Shown here: piece by piece, positions 1-8,376 of the stretch
How positions within the stretch are numbered: the first letter of the stretch is position 1
Layout: each line of letters opens with the position of its first letter
DNA from: Prosthecodimorpha hirschii
GTDB lineage: Bacteria > Pseudomonadota > Alphaproteobacteria > Rhizobiales > Ancalomicrobiaceae
NCBI RefSeq assembly: GCF_001305515.1
Contig: NZ_LJYW01000001.1
Coordinates: forward strand, 406,226 to 470,225
Length of the DNA stretch: 64,000 nucleotides
Direction: 5' to 3'
Position numbers and translations under genes: made by a program
The notes under the pieces: model-generated
What the model was told of the DNA's origin: nothing
Database searches by the model: none
The model's input: only the letters and a program-made list of their open reading frames with translations

Positions 1-4
1 CCAC

Positions 5-436
5 TCACAGCAGGCCCAGCACGGCCAGTTCCTTGACGAATTCCGGCGGCAGATCGCGGGCGCCGGCCGAGCGCAGATCCGCCGGCGCCTCCTTCGGATC
101 GAGATAGCGCCAGCCCTGGAACGGCCGGAAGCGGCGGGGTTCGACCTGAACGAAGGCGCCGGTCAGCACGATGTCGCAATGCGGCACGCCATTCTCGTCG
201 GTCACCTGGCGGAGGTCGACGATCGGTTCGCGCAGCATGATGCTGCCCTTGATCACCCAATAGAGCGAGCCGCCCTCCAGGATCTCGTCGCGGCGCTTCG
301 GCATCTGGCGCGTGCGATGGATATGGACCGGCTCCTGGCCGAGCCGCCGCTTCTCGGCCAGCCGCTCGTCCACCCAGTCGGTGAGGTCGCGCACGCTGTC
401 GCAACCGACGCAGAGCTTCAAGAGGTTGAGGGTCAT
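5..436 (-). CDS. DUF1489 family protein
   Basis: Conserved alphaproteobacterial protein of unknown function, 143 residues, the usual length for the family. It opens with MTLNLLKLCVG and carries the family-like stretch GGSLYWVIKGSIMLREPI near residues 56-73, followed by a C-terminal RPFQGWRYL segment. No signal peptide or membrane segment is visible, so it is probably cytoplasmic. It is preceded on the same strand by a sulfotransferase-like gene whose stop lies about 90 bases upstream. The family assignment is from recognition of these conserved blocks. No enzymatic role can be stated. Confidence 0.85.
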   Translation of the reverse strand: MTLNLLKLCVGCDSVRDLTDWVDERLAEKRRLGQEPVHIHRTRQMPKRRDEILEGGSLYWVIKGSIMLREPIVDLRQVTDENGVPHCDIVLTGAFVQVEPRRFRPFQGWRYLDPKEAPADLRSAGARDLPPEFVKELAVLGLL

Positions 437-523
437 GGGCCGACGAAACGCCGTCGGTCCGCCGCCGTCAACCGCACCCCCGGCACTTGTCCACCCGAAT
501 TCGTTCCGCCGGCGGCGACGGGT

Positions 524-1567
524 TCAGCCGGGGATGCGCCAGCGTCGGGTCAGCCTTTCGCTCACCCGTTCGGGGCGGCCGTACCGGGCCAGGATGTCGG
601 CGACGAGATCGTCGATGGCGGCCGATTCGGGCGCCGGGCCGTTCCATTCGTTCGAGCCGGCCGATGCTGCGCGCTCGCCGGCGAAAACCTCCGCGAAGGA
701 GCGTCCCCAGAAACGACGCGCGAAGGCGTCGTCCGCGTCGGCGAAACGGGCCTCGATTCGGGCGGCGAGATCGGCAGCAAGGCCCGAGAAACGGCTGCGG
801 TTCCATCCGGCGGCCTCGGCGGCGGTTTCCAGCGCTGCCCGCGCCGGGCCGTCGCAACGCCCGAGGCGCCGACGCCCCGATTGCGCGGCGAGCCGCCGGA
901 ACGCCTCGATGGTCGCGGGTCCCGGCGTCACGTTGAGCCGCGGTGCGGGACCGGCATCGGGCGGCGCGGCGAGACCCGCCGCCGCGAGCAGGCGCGGACC
1001 GATGCCCCCGGAAAGCTCAGACGCCGTGAGAGGAATCGCCGCAAAGTCCATGTCCTTGCGATCGGACCATGGCTTGAACCGTCGTGGATACTCGAACCGT
1101 GGATGGCCTTCCATCCGCACCGAGAAGGGGCCGAAGCGCTCGGCCGTGAACAGGCGGCGGACATGCTGCGCATAGACCGCGTTGAGGTAGCCGGGCCGCG
1201 GGCGGACGACGGCCAGGGCGAGCGGTCGGAAGCCATGCCGTGCGGCAATGGCGGCGATCAGTCCGGGGACGTCGGCCGGCTCAGGGGCGCCCTCGAACTG
1301 CTCGGCGGACAGGATCACCGCATCGGCCGGCGTCCCGGCGAGCACGTGGCTGAGCCGCTCGATCTCCTTCTGCCGCGCGGCCTGGCCGAGCGTGCCTTCA
1401 AGCCCGAGTGCGAGCCGGCGATGGCCGGAATCCGCTTGCGCCAGAGCCGGATAGTCGATCCCCACGGCCGCCAGACGGGACCGTTCGCCAGCCAGCCACG
1501 CCTGCAGGCTGGTCGATGCCGCTTTCGGCGTCCCGATGTGGACGATCAATCGCCGCACCGCCGCCAT
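524..1567 (-). CDS. Sulfotransferase-like P-loop protein
   Basis: 347-residue soluble protein. The N-terminus reads LIVHIGTPKAASTSLQAWL (residues about 7-25), the 5'-phosphosulfate-binding loop of PAPS-dependent sulfotransferases, which in bacteria often modify polysaccharides or lipids. The rest is diverged, and the 3'-phosphate-binding region can only be guessed around VILSAEQFEGAPE (about 85-97). A surface or envelope glycan substrate is an inference from family habit. No glycosyltransferase genes are adjacent. The start at 1567 lacks a well-spaced Shine-Dalgarno, but the P-loop lies close to it, so the true N-terminus cannot be far away. Confidence 0.65.
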   Translation of the reverse strand: MAAVRRLIVHIGTPKAASTSLQAWLAGERSRLAAVGIDYPALAQADSGHRRLALGLEGTLGQAARQKEIERLSHVLAGTPADAVILSAEQFEGAPEPADVPGLIAAIAARHGFRPLALAVVRPRPGYLNAVYAQHVRRLFTAERFGPFSVRMEGHPRFEYPRRFKPWSDRKDMDFAAIPLTASELSGGIGPRLLAAAGLAAPPDAGPAPRLNVTPGPATIEAFRRLAAQSGRRRLGRCDGPARAALETAAEAAGWNRSRFSGLAADLAARIEARFADADDAFARRFWGRSFAEVFAGERAASAGSNEWNGPAPESAAIDDLVADILARYGRPERVSERLTRRWRIPG

Positions 1568-1995
1568 CCTTTCGACGCCCCGGCGCCGCCTCGATGAACC
1601 CCAGCCAACATCTTGATTCCGTGTGCATTCATTTTGGCGGGACGATACTTGTCCCCATCCCGCGAACCCTCACCGAGGTCAAGGTCGTGACGAAGCGCCA
1701 GTCCCCGGCGCTCCTGTCGCCCCAAGCGACGGCAGCGCCGCCTGCGCGAAGCCCATCCCCGCCCCACCTGCCCCGCGTCCGAACCGGCGGTGCCCGCTGC
1801 ACGGCAACGTCGAACCGCGAACCGCCCGATCCATAACACGCCTTCGAAGCCTCGGCTCGCTCTCGGCAGCGGGCCGAACCGGACCGCCCCGGCGGCTCCG
1901 CAGAGTCCGTTGCGTCCGGACAGCTCGTCCGGAGGCAACCCGCTACGGCCCGCACGATCCCGTGCGGCCGAACCCGTCCCCGAATCGAGGACACC
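1568..1995. other. Intergenic region between divergent genes
   Basis: 428 bases between the sulfotransferase-like gene (leftward) and the Gly/Tyr-rich secreted protein (rightward). It must hold the promoter of at least the latter. Open frames crossing it in several registers show no family resemblance and look like GC-driven shadows. I see no convincing repeat or RNA gene. A GAGGACACC Shine-Dalgarno lies immediately before the ATG at 1996. Confidence 0.5.
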
Positions 1996-2628
1996 ATGCG
2001 TCCCCTCATCGCATCCGCTGCCGCCCTTCTGCTTTCCACCGCTCTCGCCGGCGTCGCCCAGGCCGCCTCCGGCACCGCGACGGCCGGAGATGCCGCCCGA
2101 CTGACGACGGTTGCCGATACCGCCGGCGCCGACGAGGACCTGATCCCGCCGGCCGGCGCGGTCCAGGACAACGGCGAAGAGGCTCCCGCTGCCACCGACT
2201 CGGCGTCGGGCGAGGCGGACGGAGCGACCGCGAGCGGCAGTGCGTCGACGCTGCTCCAGGCCCAGTATGGCGGCGGCTACGGACAGACCTACGAATCCCA
2301 GGGCGGCTATGGCGGCTCCCAGGGCAGCTATGGCGGCGGCCAGGGTTATGGCGGCGGCTACGGCCAAGGCGGTTCCTACGGCGGTGGCTATGGCGGCGGG
2401 TATGGCGGTGGCTATGGCCAGGGTTACGGCCAGAGCTATGGCGGCAACGGGTACGTCGTCCGCCCGCCCGTCTATGGCGGGCAGGTCTATGTGGTTCGCC
2501 CGCCGCACCACCATCACCGCCCGTACTGGAACGGCGGATATGTCTGGCAGCCCTGGGTCTACCGCCCTCATGCCGGCCACCATCCGCACTGGCAGCATCC
2601 GGGCGGGCATCGCCTCTATGTGCAGTGA
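1996..2628 (+). CDS. Secreted Gly/Tyr/Gln-rich low-complexity protein
   Basis: 210 residues. A signal peptide (MRPLIASAAALLLSTALAGVAQA, cleavage after AQA near residue 23) is followed by an acidic linker, then about 60 residues of GGYG/GQGYGGG repeats (roughly 90-150). The C-terminal section is His/Pro/Trp-rich (PPHHHHRPYW, HHPHWQHPGGHRLYVQ). The composition suggests an exported flexible or aggregating cell-surface protein; the His cluster might bind metal. No known domain is recognised. The start is supported by GAGGACACC before the ATG. The repeats are in codon phase and the signal peptide is clean, so I treat it as real although the composition is skewed. Confidence 0.7.
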   Translation: MRPLIASAAALLLSTALAGVAQAASGTATAGDAARLTTVADTAGADEDLIPPAGAVQDNGEEAPAATDSASGEADGATASGSASTLLQAQYGGGYGQTYESQGGYGGSQGSYGGGQGYGGGYGQGGSYGGGYGGGYGGGYGQGYGQSYGGNGYVVRPPVYGGQVYVVRPPHHHHRPYWNGGYVWQPWVYRPHAGHHPHWQHPGGHRLYVQ

Positions 2629-2684
2629 CCCGACGGCCCGCCCCTGCGCTTCGGCCTGACGCCCTGCCTTCGATCTGACGATCA

Positions 2685-2715
2685 GCCGCCGGCCCGGTTC
2701 GCCCGGGTCGGCGGC
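2685..2715. terminator. Hairpin between convergent genes
   Basis: GCCGCCGGCCCGG and CCCGGGTCGGCGGC form a long GC-rich stem with a four-base loop, located between the convergent ends of the Gly-rich secreted protein (stop at 2628) and the GST (stop at 2735). There is no U-tract on either side, so it is a terminator-like structure rather than a classical intrinsic terminator. Confidence 0.4.
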
Positions 2716-2734
2716 GGCATGCCATTCGGGAGCG

Positions 2735-3388
2735 TCAGACCGGCTCGATCTCGTCGGAGGGCACGATCCAGGTCTCCTTGCGGGCGGCGGCAAGCCAGGA
2801 TTCGAAGGCCGGCAAGGTCAGCACGGCGTCCATGTAGGCGCGGATATCCGGCTCGACCGGCCAGTTGTAGCCGTTGAAGCGGATCACCACCGGCGCATAC
2901 ATGGCATCGGCTGCCGAGAAGGCGCCGAACAGGAACGGCCCGGCGGCCCCGTGCCGGCGACGCGCGTCGCGCCACAGTTCGACGATGCGGACCGCGTTCT
3001 CGGACGCCTCGCGACCGAAGTCGCGCCAGGCGAAATCCCGCCGCAGGTTCATCGGGCAGGCCTTGCGCAAGCCCTGGAAGCCGGCATGCATCTCGTTGGA
3101 GATCGACCGCGCCAGCGCGCGCGCCTCCCGGTCGCGCGGCCAGATGGCGTGATCCGGGAAGGTCTCGGCGAGATATTCGATGATCGCGAGCGATTCCCAG
3201 ACATGCAGGTCGCCGTCGATCAGGCAGGGCACGCGGCCGCTCGGCGAATGCTCCAGGATGCGGGCATGGGTGTCCGGCTGATCGAGCGGGATGACGATCT
3301 CCTCGAACAGAATGCCGAAATGTGCCGCGACCAGCCACGGGCGCAGGGACCAGGACGAATAGAGCTTGTTGGCGATGACGAGCCGCAT
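2735..3388 (-). CDS. Glutathione S-transferase family protein
   Basis: 217 residues. The N-terminal thioredoxin-like domain runs about 1-80 (MRLVIANKLYSSWSLRPWL, with SSWSLRP in the catalytic Ser/Cys region). It carries the GSH-binding block GRVPCLIDGDLHVWESLAIIEYLAE at about 49-73, where cis-Pro and the ES pair bind the gamma-glutamyl moiety. A helical C-terminal domain follows. The start at 3388 is chosen over an upstream in-frame ATG because GGAGGG lies just ahead and the fold begins right there. Probable conjugating or detoxifying enzyme in the cytosol; the substrate is unknown. It stands alone, with a rhodanese gene upstream on the same strand. Confidence 0.85.
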   Translation of the reverse strand: MRLVIANKLYSSWSLRPWLVAAHFGILFEEIVIPLDQPDTHARILEHSPSGRVPCLIDGDLHVWESLAIIEYLAETFPDHAIWPRDREARALARSISNEMHAGFQGLRKACPMNLRRDFAWRDFGREASENAVRIVELWRDARRRHGAAGPFLFGAFSAADAMYAPVVIRFNGYNWPVEPDIRAYMDAVLTLPAFESWLAAARKETWIVPSDEIEPV

Positions 3389-3526
3389 GGGCCGGATCCC
3401 TCCGTGTTGCGATGGACAGCAGGCAATCACGGCGGGCAGGCGCGGTCCAACGCGAATGCTTGAACCCGCCCTTCAACCGGACTGATGATTTCGGAAGTCG
3501 GATCGAACCGTCCCGCCCCGGCAAGG

Positions 3527-3916
3527 TCAGGCGACCGGCTTGCCCGCCTTCTTCCAGGCCGAGAATCCGCCCGCCACATGAGCGACCGGCTTCAGACCCA
3601 TATCCTGCGCCGCCTTGGCGGCCAGCGCCGACCGCCAACCGCCGCCGCAGAAGAAGACGAAGCGCTTGTCCTCGGCGAAGACCGGCTTGTGATAGGGGCT
3701 CTCCGGATCGATCCAGAACTCGAGCATCCCGCGAGGGCAATGGAAGGCACCCGGCATGCGACCCTCCCGTTCCAGTTCGCGCGGGTCGCGCAGGTCCACG
3801 AAAACGGTATCGTCGCGACCGGACAGATCCGCCGCCGCCTCGACCGACAGGGTCTCGATCTCACGTTCGGCCGCCTCGACCAGGGCCCTACATCCGGTCG
3901 TAATGGTCTGTGGCAC
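3527..3916 (-). CDS. Single-domain rhodanese-like sulfurtransferase
   Basis: 129 residues from a GTG start at 3916, which has GGAG about ten bases upstream and matches where this family usually begins (VPQTITTG). The single rhodanese domain shows VFVDLRDPRELEREG (about 38-52), the PGAFHCPRGMLEFW block, and the active-site loop VFFCGGGWRS with catalytic Cys90 as persulfide carrier. Members of this subfamily are cytoplasmic sulfur transferases with undefined acceptors. The gene is divergent from sseA, 112 bases away, so two sulfurtransferases share one control region. Frames extending further upstream show no homology and overlap the sseA promoter. Confidence 0.85.
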   Translation of the reverse strand: MPQTITTGCRALVEAAEREIETLSVEAAADLSGRDDTVFVDLRDPRELEREGRMPGAFHCPRGMLEFWIDPESPYHKPVFAEDKRFVFFCGGGWRSALAAKAAQDMGLKPVAHVAGGFSAWKKAGKPVA

Positions 3917-4028
3917 GGGCGAAATCTCCGCGTTGATGGGTCGCTCGGGACAGGTAGCGTTCCGGGCCGGCTCGACAAGGTGCGCCGGCGGCCCTATCAC
4001 CATCGGCCCGACCTCACAGGAGACGCCC

Positions 4029-4886
4029 ATGCCGGCCGCGGATCGCTCGAACCACCTCGTCTCGACGGAATGGCTCGCAGACCATCTCGAGGCGCCGGAC
4101 GTCGTGGTGGTCGACGCCTCCTGGTATCTGCCGACGATGGAGCGCGACGGCGCGGCCGAGTATCGCGCCGCCCACATTCCGGGCGCGGTGCATTTCGACC
4201 TGGACGCCGTCAAGGACGAGAGCAACCCGCTACCGCATATGCTGCCGAGCCCGGAGGTCTTCTCCTCCGCCGTGCGCCGGCTCGGCATCGGCGACGGCAT
4301 GCGCATCGTCGTCTATGACGGCCTCGGCCTGTTCGCCGCGCCGCGGGTTTGGTGGACCTTCCGCATCTTCGGGGCGCGCGACGTGGTCATCCTCGACGGC
4401 GGCCTGCCGAAGTGGAAGACCGAGGGCCGCCTGCTGACCGACGAACCGACCCGGCGCCAGCCGGCCCATTTCACCGCCCGCTTCGACCACGGCATGGTCC
4501 GCGACCTGGAGGACGTGCGCCGCGCGCTCGCCGCCGGCTCGCATCAGGTCGTCGACGCACGCCCGGCCGCCCGCTTCGCCGGCGAGGCACCCGAGCCGCG
4601 TCCGGGTCTGCGGTCCGGCCACATGCCCGGCGCCCTGAACGTGCCCTATGCCAACCTGGTCGTCGACGGCCGTCTGGCCGAACCGGCCGCCATCGCCGCG
4701 GCCTTTTCTGCGGGCGGCGTCGATCTCGACCGGCCGATCGTGACGACCTGCGGATCGGGCGTCTCCGCCGCCGTGCTCTGGCTCGCCCTGGAGACGCTCG
4801 GCCACAACCGGCTCGGCCTCTATGACGGCTCGTGGTCCGAATGGGGCGGCCATTCGGAGACCGAAGTCGTCACCGGCCCGGCCTGA
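4029..4886 (+). CDS. sseA: 3-mercaptopyruvate sulfurtransferase
   Basis: 285 residues with two tandem rhodanese domains. The N-terminal inactive domain has VVVDASWYLP (26-35) and VYDGLGLFAAPRVWW (96-110), without a catalytic Cys. The C-terminal domain carries the active loop CGSGVSAAVLW with Cys241; the CG[ST]GV signature separates mercaptopyruvate sulfurtransferases from thiosulfate-specific rhodaneses. It transfers sulfur from 3-mercaptopyruvate, the transamination product of cysteine, to thiols or cyanide. The start at 4029 is preceded by AGGAGACGCCC. Longer in-frame extension upstream is non-homologous and overlaps the divergent rhodanese gene. Confidence 0.9.
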   Translation: MPAADRSNHLVSTEWLADHLEAPDVVVVDASWYLPTMERDGAAEYRAAHIPGAVHFDLDAVKDESNPLPHMLPSPEVFSSAVRRLGIGDGMRIVVYDGLGLFAAPRVWWTFRIFGARDVVILDGGLPKWKTEGRLLTDEPTRRQPAHFTARFDHGMVRDLEDVRRALAAGSHQVVDARPAARFAGEAPEPRPGLRSGHMPGALNVPYANLVVDGRLAEPAAIAAAFSAGGVDLDRPIVTTCGSGVSAAVLWLALETLGHNRLGLYDGSWSEWGGHSETEVVTGPA

Positions 4887-4911
4887 GGCGCATCCCGAGG
4901 AACGGTCGGCC

Positions 4912-5622
4912 TCAGACCGCAATGCCGAAGCGCCGCAGGCAGGCACGCGCCAATTCTGCGGTCGGATCGATCAGGACCATGTCGGGCGAGGCCAGGCCCT
5001 CCGCCGCCAGCGGCAGCTCCGTACAGGCGAGCAGTCCCGCCTTGACGCCGGCCGCCGCGGCGGCTTCGACCACGTCGGACATGACCGTCCGGGCGCCGAC
5101 GAGGTCGCCGGCCTTGACCCGGGCGATGACCGTGTCGACCTCCGCCTGGGCGGCGATGTCGAAGGCCGTGCAGACCGAATAGCCGGCCGCGGCGAGCTTG
5201 CGCTGGTAGAAGCCGGATTGCAGCGTCCCACGCGTCGCCAGGATCATGACCGGCCCGGCGACGCGATGGACCGCCAGTTCCGCGATCGCGCAATCGGCAA
5301 TGTGCAGCAGGGTCGAGCGCGCCGATCCGGTCAGTTCGTCGTACCAGTGATGGGCCGTGTTGCAGACGATGGCGATCGCCTCGACGCCGAGGCCGTCGAG
5401 CGTCTCGACGGCCTGCCTCAGAGCCGGCAGCGGCGCATCGGTCTCGGCAAGGATGGCGCCGGACCGGTCCGGGATCTGCGGCAGGCTGAGCAGGACCAGC
5501 GGCAGGTGCTCCGCATCCTCGCGGGCCGGCGTCAGTTCCACGATCTTGCGATAGAAGTCCGCCGATGCCATCGGCCCGAGCCCGCCGATCACACCGAGCC
5601 TGGGACGCACCGGCATCGACAT
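4912..5622 (-). CDS. Aspartate/glutamate racemase family protein
   Basis: 236 residues, the normal family length. It starts PRLGVIGGLGPMASADFY and has the two catalytic cysteines of cofactor-independent Asp/Glu racemases: Cys87 in IVCNTAHHWYDEL and Cys200 in GLLACTELPL. It would interconvert L- and D-aspartate or a related acidic amino acid by a two-thiol mechanism. The start codon overlaps the stop of the upstream symporter gene (ATGA at 5622), so the two are translationally coupled. A second ATG two codons in (5616) is possible. With the upstream binding protein and symporter, the substrate is probably an acidic amino acid or dicarboxylate. Confidence 0.88.
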   Translation of the reverse strand: MSMPVRPRLGVIGGLGPMASADFYRKIVELTPAREDAEHLPLVLLSLPQIPDRSGAILAETDAPLPALRQAVETLDGLGVEAIAIVCNTAHHWYDELTGSARSTLLHIADCAIAELAVHRVAGPVMILATRGTLQSGFYQRKLAAAGYSVCTAFDIAAQAEVDTVIARVKAGDLVGARTVMSDVVEAAAAAGVKAGLLACTELPLAAEGLASPDMVLIDPTAELARACLRRFGIAV

Positions 5623-6947
5623 CACGCCGCCGGGCGCGAGACCAGATCGAAGTCCAGATCCTCGATCGGGTCGGCACGGGGATCGAGCGGCGACACCGCA
5701 GCCGTGGCGGCCGTGATGGTCGAAACCAGGGTCAGGGTCCGGAACGTGTCGGACACCGCCTCGACGGCGATGAACAGGACGAAGGCGGCCTCGAACGGGA
5801 TCGCGAAGTAGCCGCACAGGATCGACATCTGCGAGATGATCACGATCCCCGACATGCCCGCCGTGGTCAGGCCGAGCAGGACGGAGGAGAGGCCGAGCAG
5901 GACCAGTTCCTCCGGACGCAGGTCCCGGCCATAGAGCTGGGCGATGAACAGCGTGCCGATGACATAGACCATGATCGGCCCGGCGCGCAGCAGCGCGGTC
6001 TGCAACGGCACCATCAGCTCGACCACGGTGCGCCGGAACTGCAGCCGCTCCGAGAGAAGTTCGATCATGACCGGAATGCACGCGACACTGGAGCGCGTGG
6101 CGATCGCCATCATGAAAACGTTCTGATGCTCGCGGAAGACACGCCAGATCGACATGCCGGTGGCGAACGAGACGATGATCAGGGACGCGCTGACGAAGAC
6201 CAGCGTCGCGATGCCCATCACACGCAGATAGTCGAGCATCACAAGAAGCGATTGCGGGCCCAGATTCGAAACCTGCTCGGCGATCATCGCAAAGGACGCG
6301 AAGGGCAGGAGCACGTTGAACCAGCGGGTCAGGACGATGCAGGCTCGGTAGACCGTGTCGAGCGCATCGGCAAGACTGGCCGAAACGGTATGCGGCACAT
6401 GCCCTACGGCGATCCCGAACAGGATCGAAAACAACAGAACCTTCAGCGTGTCGCCGCTGGCGAGCGCGTTGAAGATGTTGCTCGGCACCAACTCGACGAC
6501 ATATGCGAAGGGGCTATGCGCATCCGGCGCCTTCGAGGGTTCCGCTAGCGTCATCTGCAGGTCGGTGGCGACGCCGTTGTCGCGGGCGACCAGCTTGCCG
6601 AACTCCAGACGCGTCTGCTGGTCCTGAATCTCGCCCGGCTTCAAGGTCAGCGCCAGCGTGCCGCCGACCGCCACCGACATGAACGACACCAGCAGGATCG
6701 CGGCCACGATCCGGAGCAGATATTTTGACGAACCCGGGTCCCGGATCAGGGCACGGACCGAGAAGATGATCGACGAGACGATGAACGGCAGCACGACCAT
6801 CTTGAGCAGGCTCAGATAGGTCTGTCCGAGCGGCGCCAGATCGCGGGACAGATCGGGATACTTGATCCCGAACAGGACGCCGCCACCAATGAAGGCGAAT
6901 ACCGACACCGGCGATTGCAGGATCGAAACGATCCGATCGGTCTTCAT
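5622..6947 (-). CDS. Dicarboxylate/amino acid:cation symporter (DAACS family)
   Basis: 441-residue membrane protein with about eight hydrophobic helices and two re-entrant loops typical of GltP/DctA-type carriers. The visible signature TTAGMSGIVIISQMSIL (re-entrant loop HP2, about 370) and SSVACIPVMIELL (about 285-297) match the Ser-rich and Pro-containing substrate-binding elements. The first hairpin motif is less standard than in DctA, so it is a divergent member. It would import C4-dicarboxylates or acidic amino acids with Na+ or H+. It starts 28 bases after the binding-protein gene and overlaps the racemase start by four bases, giving a three-gene operon. Confidence 0.85.
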   Translation of the reverse strand: MKTDRIVSILQSPVSVFAFIGGGVLFGIKYPDLSRDLAPLGQTYLSLLKMVVLPFIVSSIIFSVRALIRDPGSSKYLLRIVAAILLVSFMSVAVGGTLALTLKPGEIQDQQTRLEFGKLVARDNGVATDLQMTLAEPSKAPDAHSPFAYVVELVPSNIFNALASGDTLKVLLFSILFGIAVGHVPHTVSASLADALDTVYRACIVLTRWFNVLLPFASFAMIAEQVSNLGPQSLLVMLDYLRVMGIATLVFVSASLIIVSFATGMSIWRVFREHQNVFMMAIATRSSVACIPVMIELLSERLQFRRTVVELMVPLQTALLRAGPIMVYVIGTLFIAQLYGRDLRPEELVLLGLSSVLLGLTTAGMSGIVIISQMSILCGYFAIPFEAAFVLFIAVEAVSDTFRTLTLVSTITAATAAVSPLDPRADPIEDLDFDLVSRPAA

Positions 6948-6975
6948 GTCCGGTTCCTCGGATGGTCTCTGCAGG

Positions 6976-7824
6976 TTAGGCCGGCTTCTCGGCGAGCTTG
7001 TAGTGTCGGAGGATCTCGTCGGCCGACAGGGCGTTGGAGCGGTCGGTCAGCGCCAGAAAGGTGTCGACATAGGCGGCGAGATGCGAGGCACCGGGCGCGA
7101 TGCCGATCCCGATCGTGTCGGTCAGATCGGTCAGCGTCACCGAACGGGCGACGAGCGTCAGCGACGGATCGTCGAGCAGTACACGCTTGATCTCGAACTC
7201 GTCGCGATAGGCGGCATCGACATCGCCGCTGCGCACGCCGTCCAGCACATGGCCCCAGGACGCGAACTCGACCAGCTTCGCATTCGGGAAATTGCGTCGG
7301 GCGAACTCGGCGAAGGACGATTTCGCAATGACGCCCATTCGGCCGTCGAATTTGCGGATAACAGTCTCAATTTTGCGCGTGCCTAGCAAAGCGGCAAAAC
7401 GAACGCGATTGGCGATCAATCCGTGGCTCAACCGCGCGTAAGGCTGCGAATAGCGGATCACCCGCGCGCGGTTCAGGGTACGGCTCAGTTTGCATACAGC
7501 GAGGTCGGCCTCACCTCGGATGATGACATCTACGGCATCGTTGAAGCTTGCCGGACGACGATCGAGTTCGAGTTCAACCCCGAGCGCGGTCGCCATTGCC
7601 GAAGCAAGATCGATGTCGATTCCGGCCGGTGTTCCATCTCGTCTGTAGAAAAACGGAGGCGACTCGAACGAAGGAACGACGACGCGGAGCTTTCCTCTGG
7701 ATATCAGCTTCGCAAGGTCAGTTTCGTCTTGAGTCAACGCTTGCCCCGGCACCGTTGCCGTTGATGCCAGCGCGATCCCAAACGGCGCTGCCAGAAAAAG
7801 CCGACGTGTCGGTCCGCGAGACAA
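6976..7824 (-). CDS. Extracellular solute-binding protein, family 3
   Basis: 282 residues. The only in-frame start is TTG at 7824: a stop codon lies seven codons upstream and there is no early ATG. The N-terminus SRGPTRRLFLAAPFGIALA is a twin-arginine-like or Sec signal, with mature protein from about residue 30. The fold signature of family 3 periplasmic binding proteins is clear: GKLRVVVPSFESPPFFYRRDGTPAGIDIDLASAMA (about 44-78, shown in part by GIDIDLASAMA), then AVCKLSRTLNRARVIRYSQPY. Such proteins usually feed ABC importers or sensors, yet here the next gene is a secondary DAACS symporter and no ABC subunits are linked. The ligand is probably a polar or acidic amino acid. Confidence 0.85.
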   Translation of the reverse strand: MSRGPTRRLFLAAPFGIALASTATVPGQALTQDETDLAKLISRGKLRVVVPSFESPPFFYRRDGTPAGIDIDLASAMATALGVELELDRRPASFNDAVDVIIRGEADLAVCKLSRTLNRARVIRYSQPYARLSHGLIANRVRFAALLGTRKIETVIRKFDGRMGVIAKSSFAEFARRNFPNAKLVEFASWGHVLDGVRSGDVDAAYRDEFEIKRVLLDDPSLTLVARSVTLTDLTDTIGIGIAPGASHLAAYVDTFLALTDRSNALSADEILRHYKLAEKPA

Positions 7825-8376
7825 GGCAGAGTACTCGTTTGTTCAATGGTAAACGTTTCATACACAGGCGCCCTGTCGCATGCAACGGCCAAACCGGAAC
7901 TTTTGCAGACTGTTACCGACGTCGCGCCGCCGGCATTCTTGAATGTGAAGGCCACCTTTCGTGCCGGGCGCGAGGCTCCTTGCGGATCGGTCAGGAACCC
8001 GGCGCCCATGACGGCGCGCATCAACGGAATGCCGGCATCACCGACGCGAGACGCGGCTGGCCCTGCCCCCTCGGCCGCGCAACAGGCGGATCGGGCGCGC
8101 CAAGGATCGAGGCCACGGCCTATGCAAGGCCCGACCGGGCATGTCGCCCGGCGCCTGCGCGTTCGGAGGCATTCATTGTGATGTTGTGGCGTTCGGCCGA
8201 CGACGGCCGCTCATGCGGCCCGGCCCTCACGTGAGGCTGCGGCCTTCGCATCATGGGCCGCGTCCGGCACGGCACGGCAGCGCATCGAGCGCATCGACAG
8301 CCGCGGGGGATTCCAAGCTGAAGCAAGGCCCGGGAAGGCGGCCGGGGACCGTCCTTCCCGGGATGTCGTCGTTCGA
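7825..8376. other. Intergenic region upstream of the binding-protein operon
   Basis: 552 bases between two leftward operons. It should contain the promoter of the SBP-symporter-racemase operon near 7830-7900, where base composition drops (gtttgttcaatggtaaacg). It includes a perfect 12-bp palindrome CCTCACGTGAGG at 8225-8236 and the terminator-like hairpin of the aap operon at 8329-8362. Short open frames here show no conserved family. Confidence 0.5.
8329..8362 (-). terminator. Hairpin downstream of aapP
   Basis: Perfect 10-bp inverted repeat CCCGGGAAGG / CCTTCCCGGG with a 14-base loop, starting 15 bases past the aapP stop codon. On the transcribed strand it is followed only by a weak T-containing stretch (GGCCTTGCTTC), so it may stabilise the 3' end as much as terminate. 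Confidence 0.55.

Noticed and set aside
4912-6081. A 389-codon fusion upstream of the racemase
   Set aside because: The first 150 codons are an out-of-frame reading of the symporter gene; the racemase starts at 5622 with an ATGA overlap.
5622-6947. Assigning the symporter as DctA
   Set aside because: The family is clear but the first re-entrant motif is divergent and the racemase context suggests an amino acid substrate, so no gene symbol is given.
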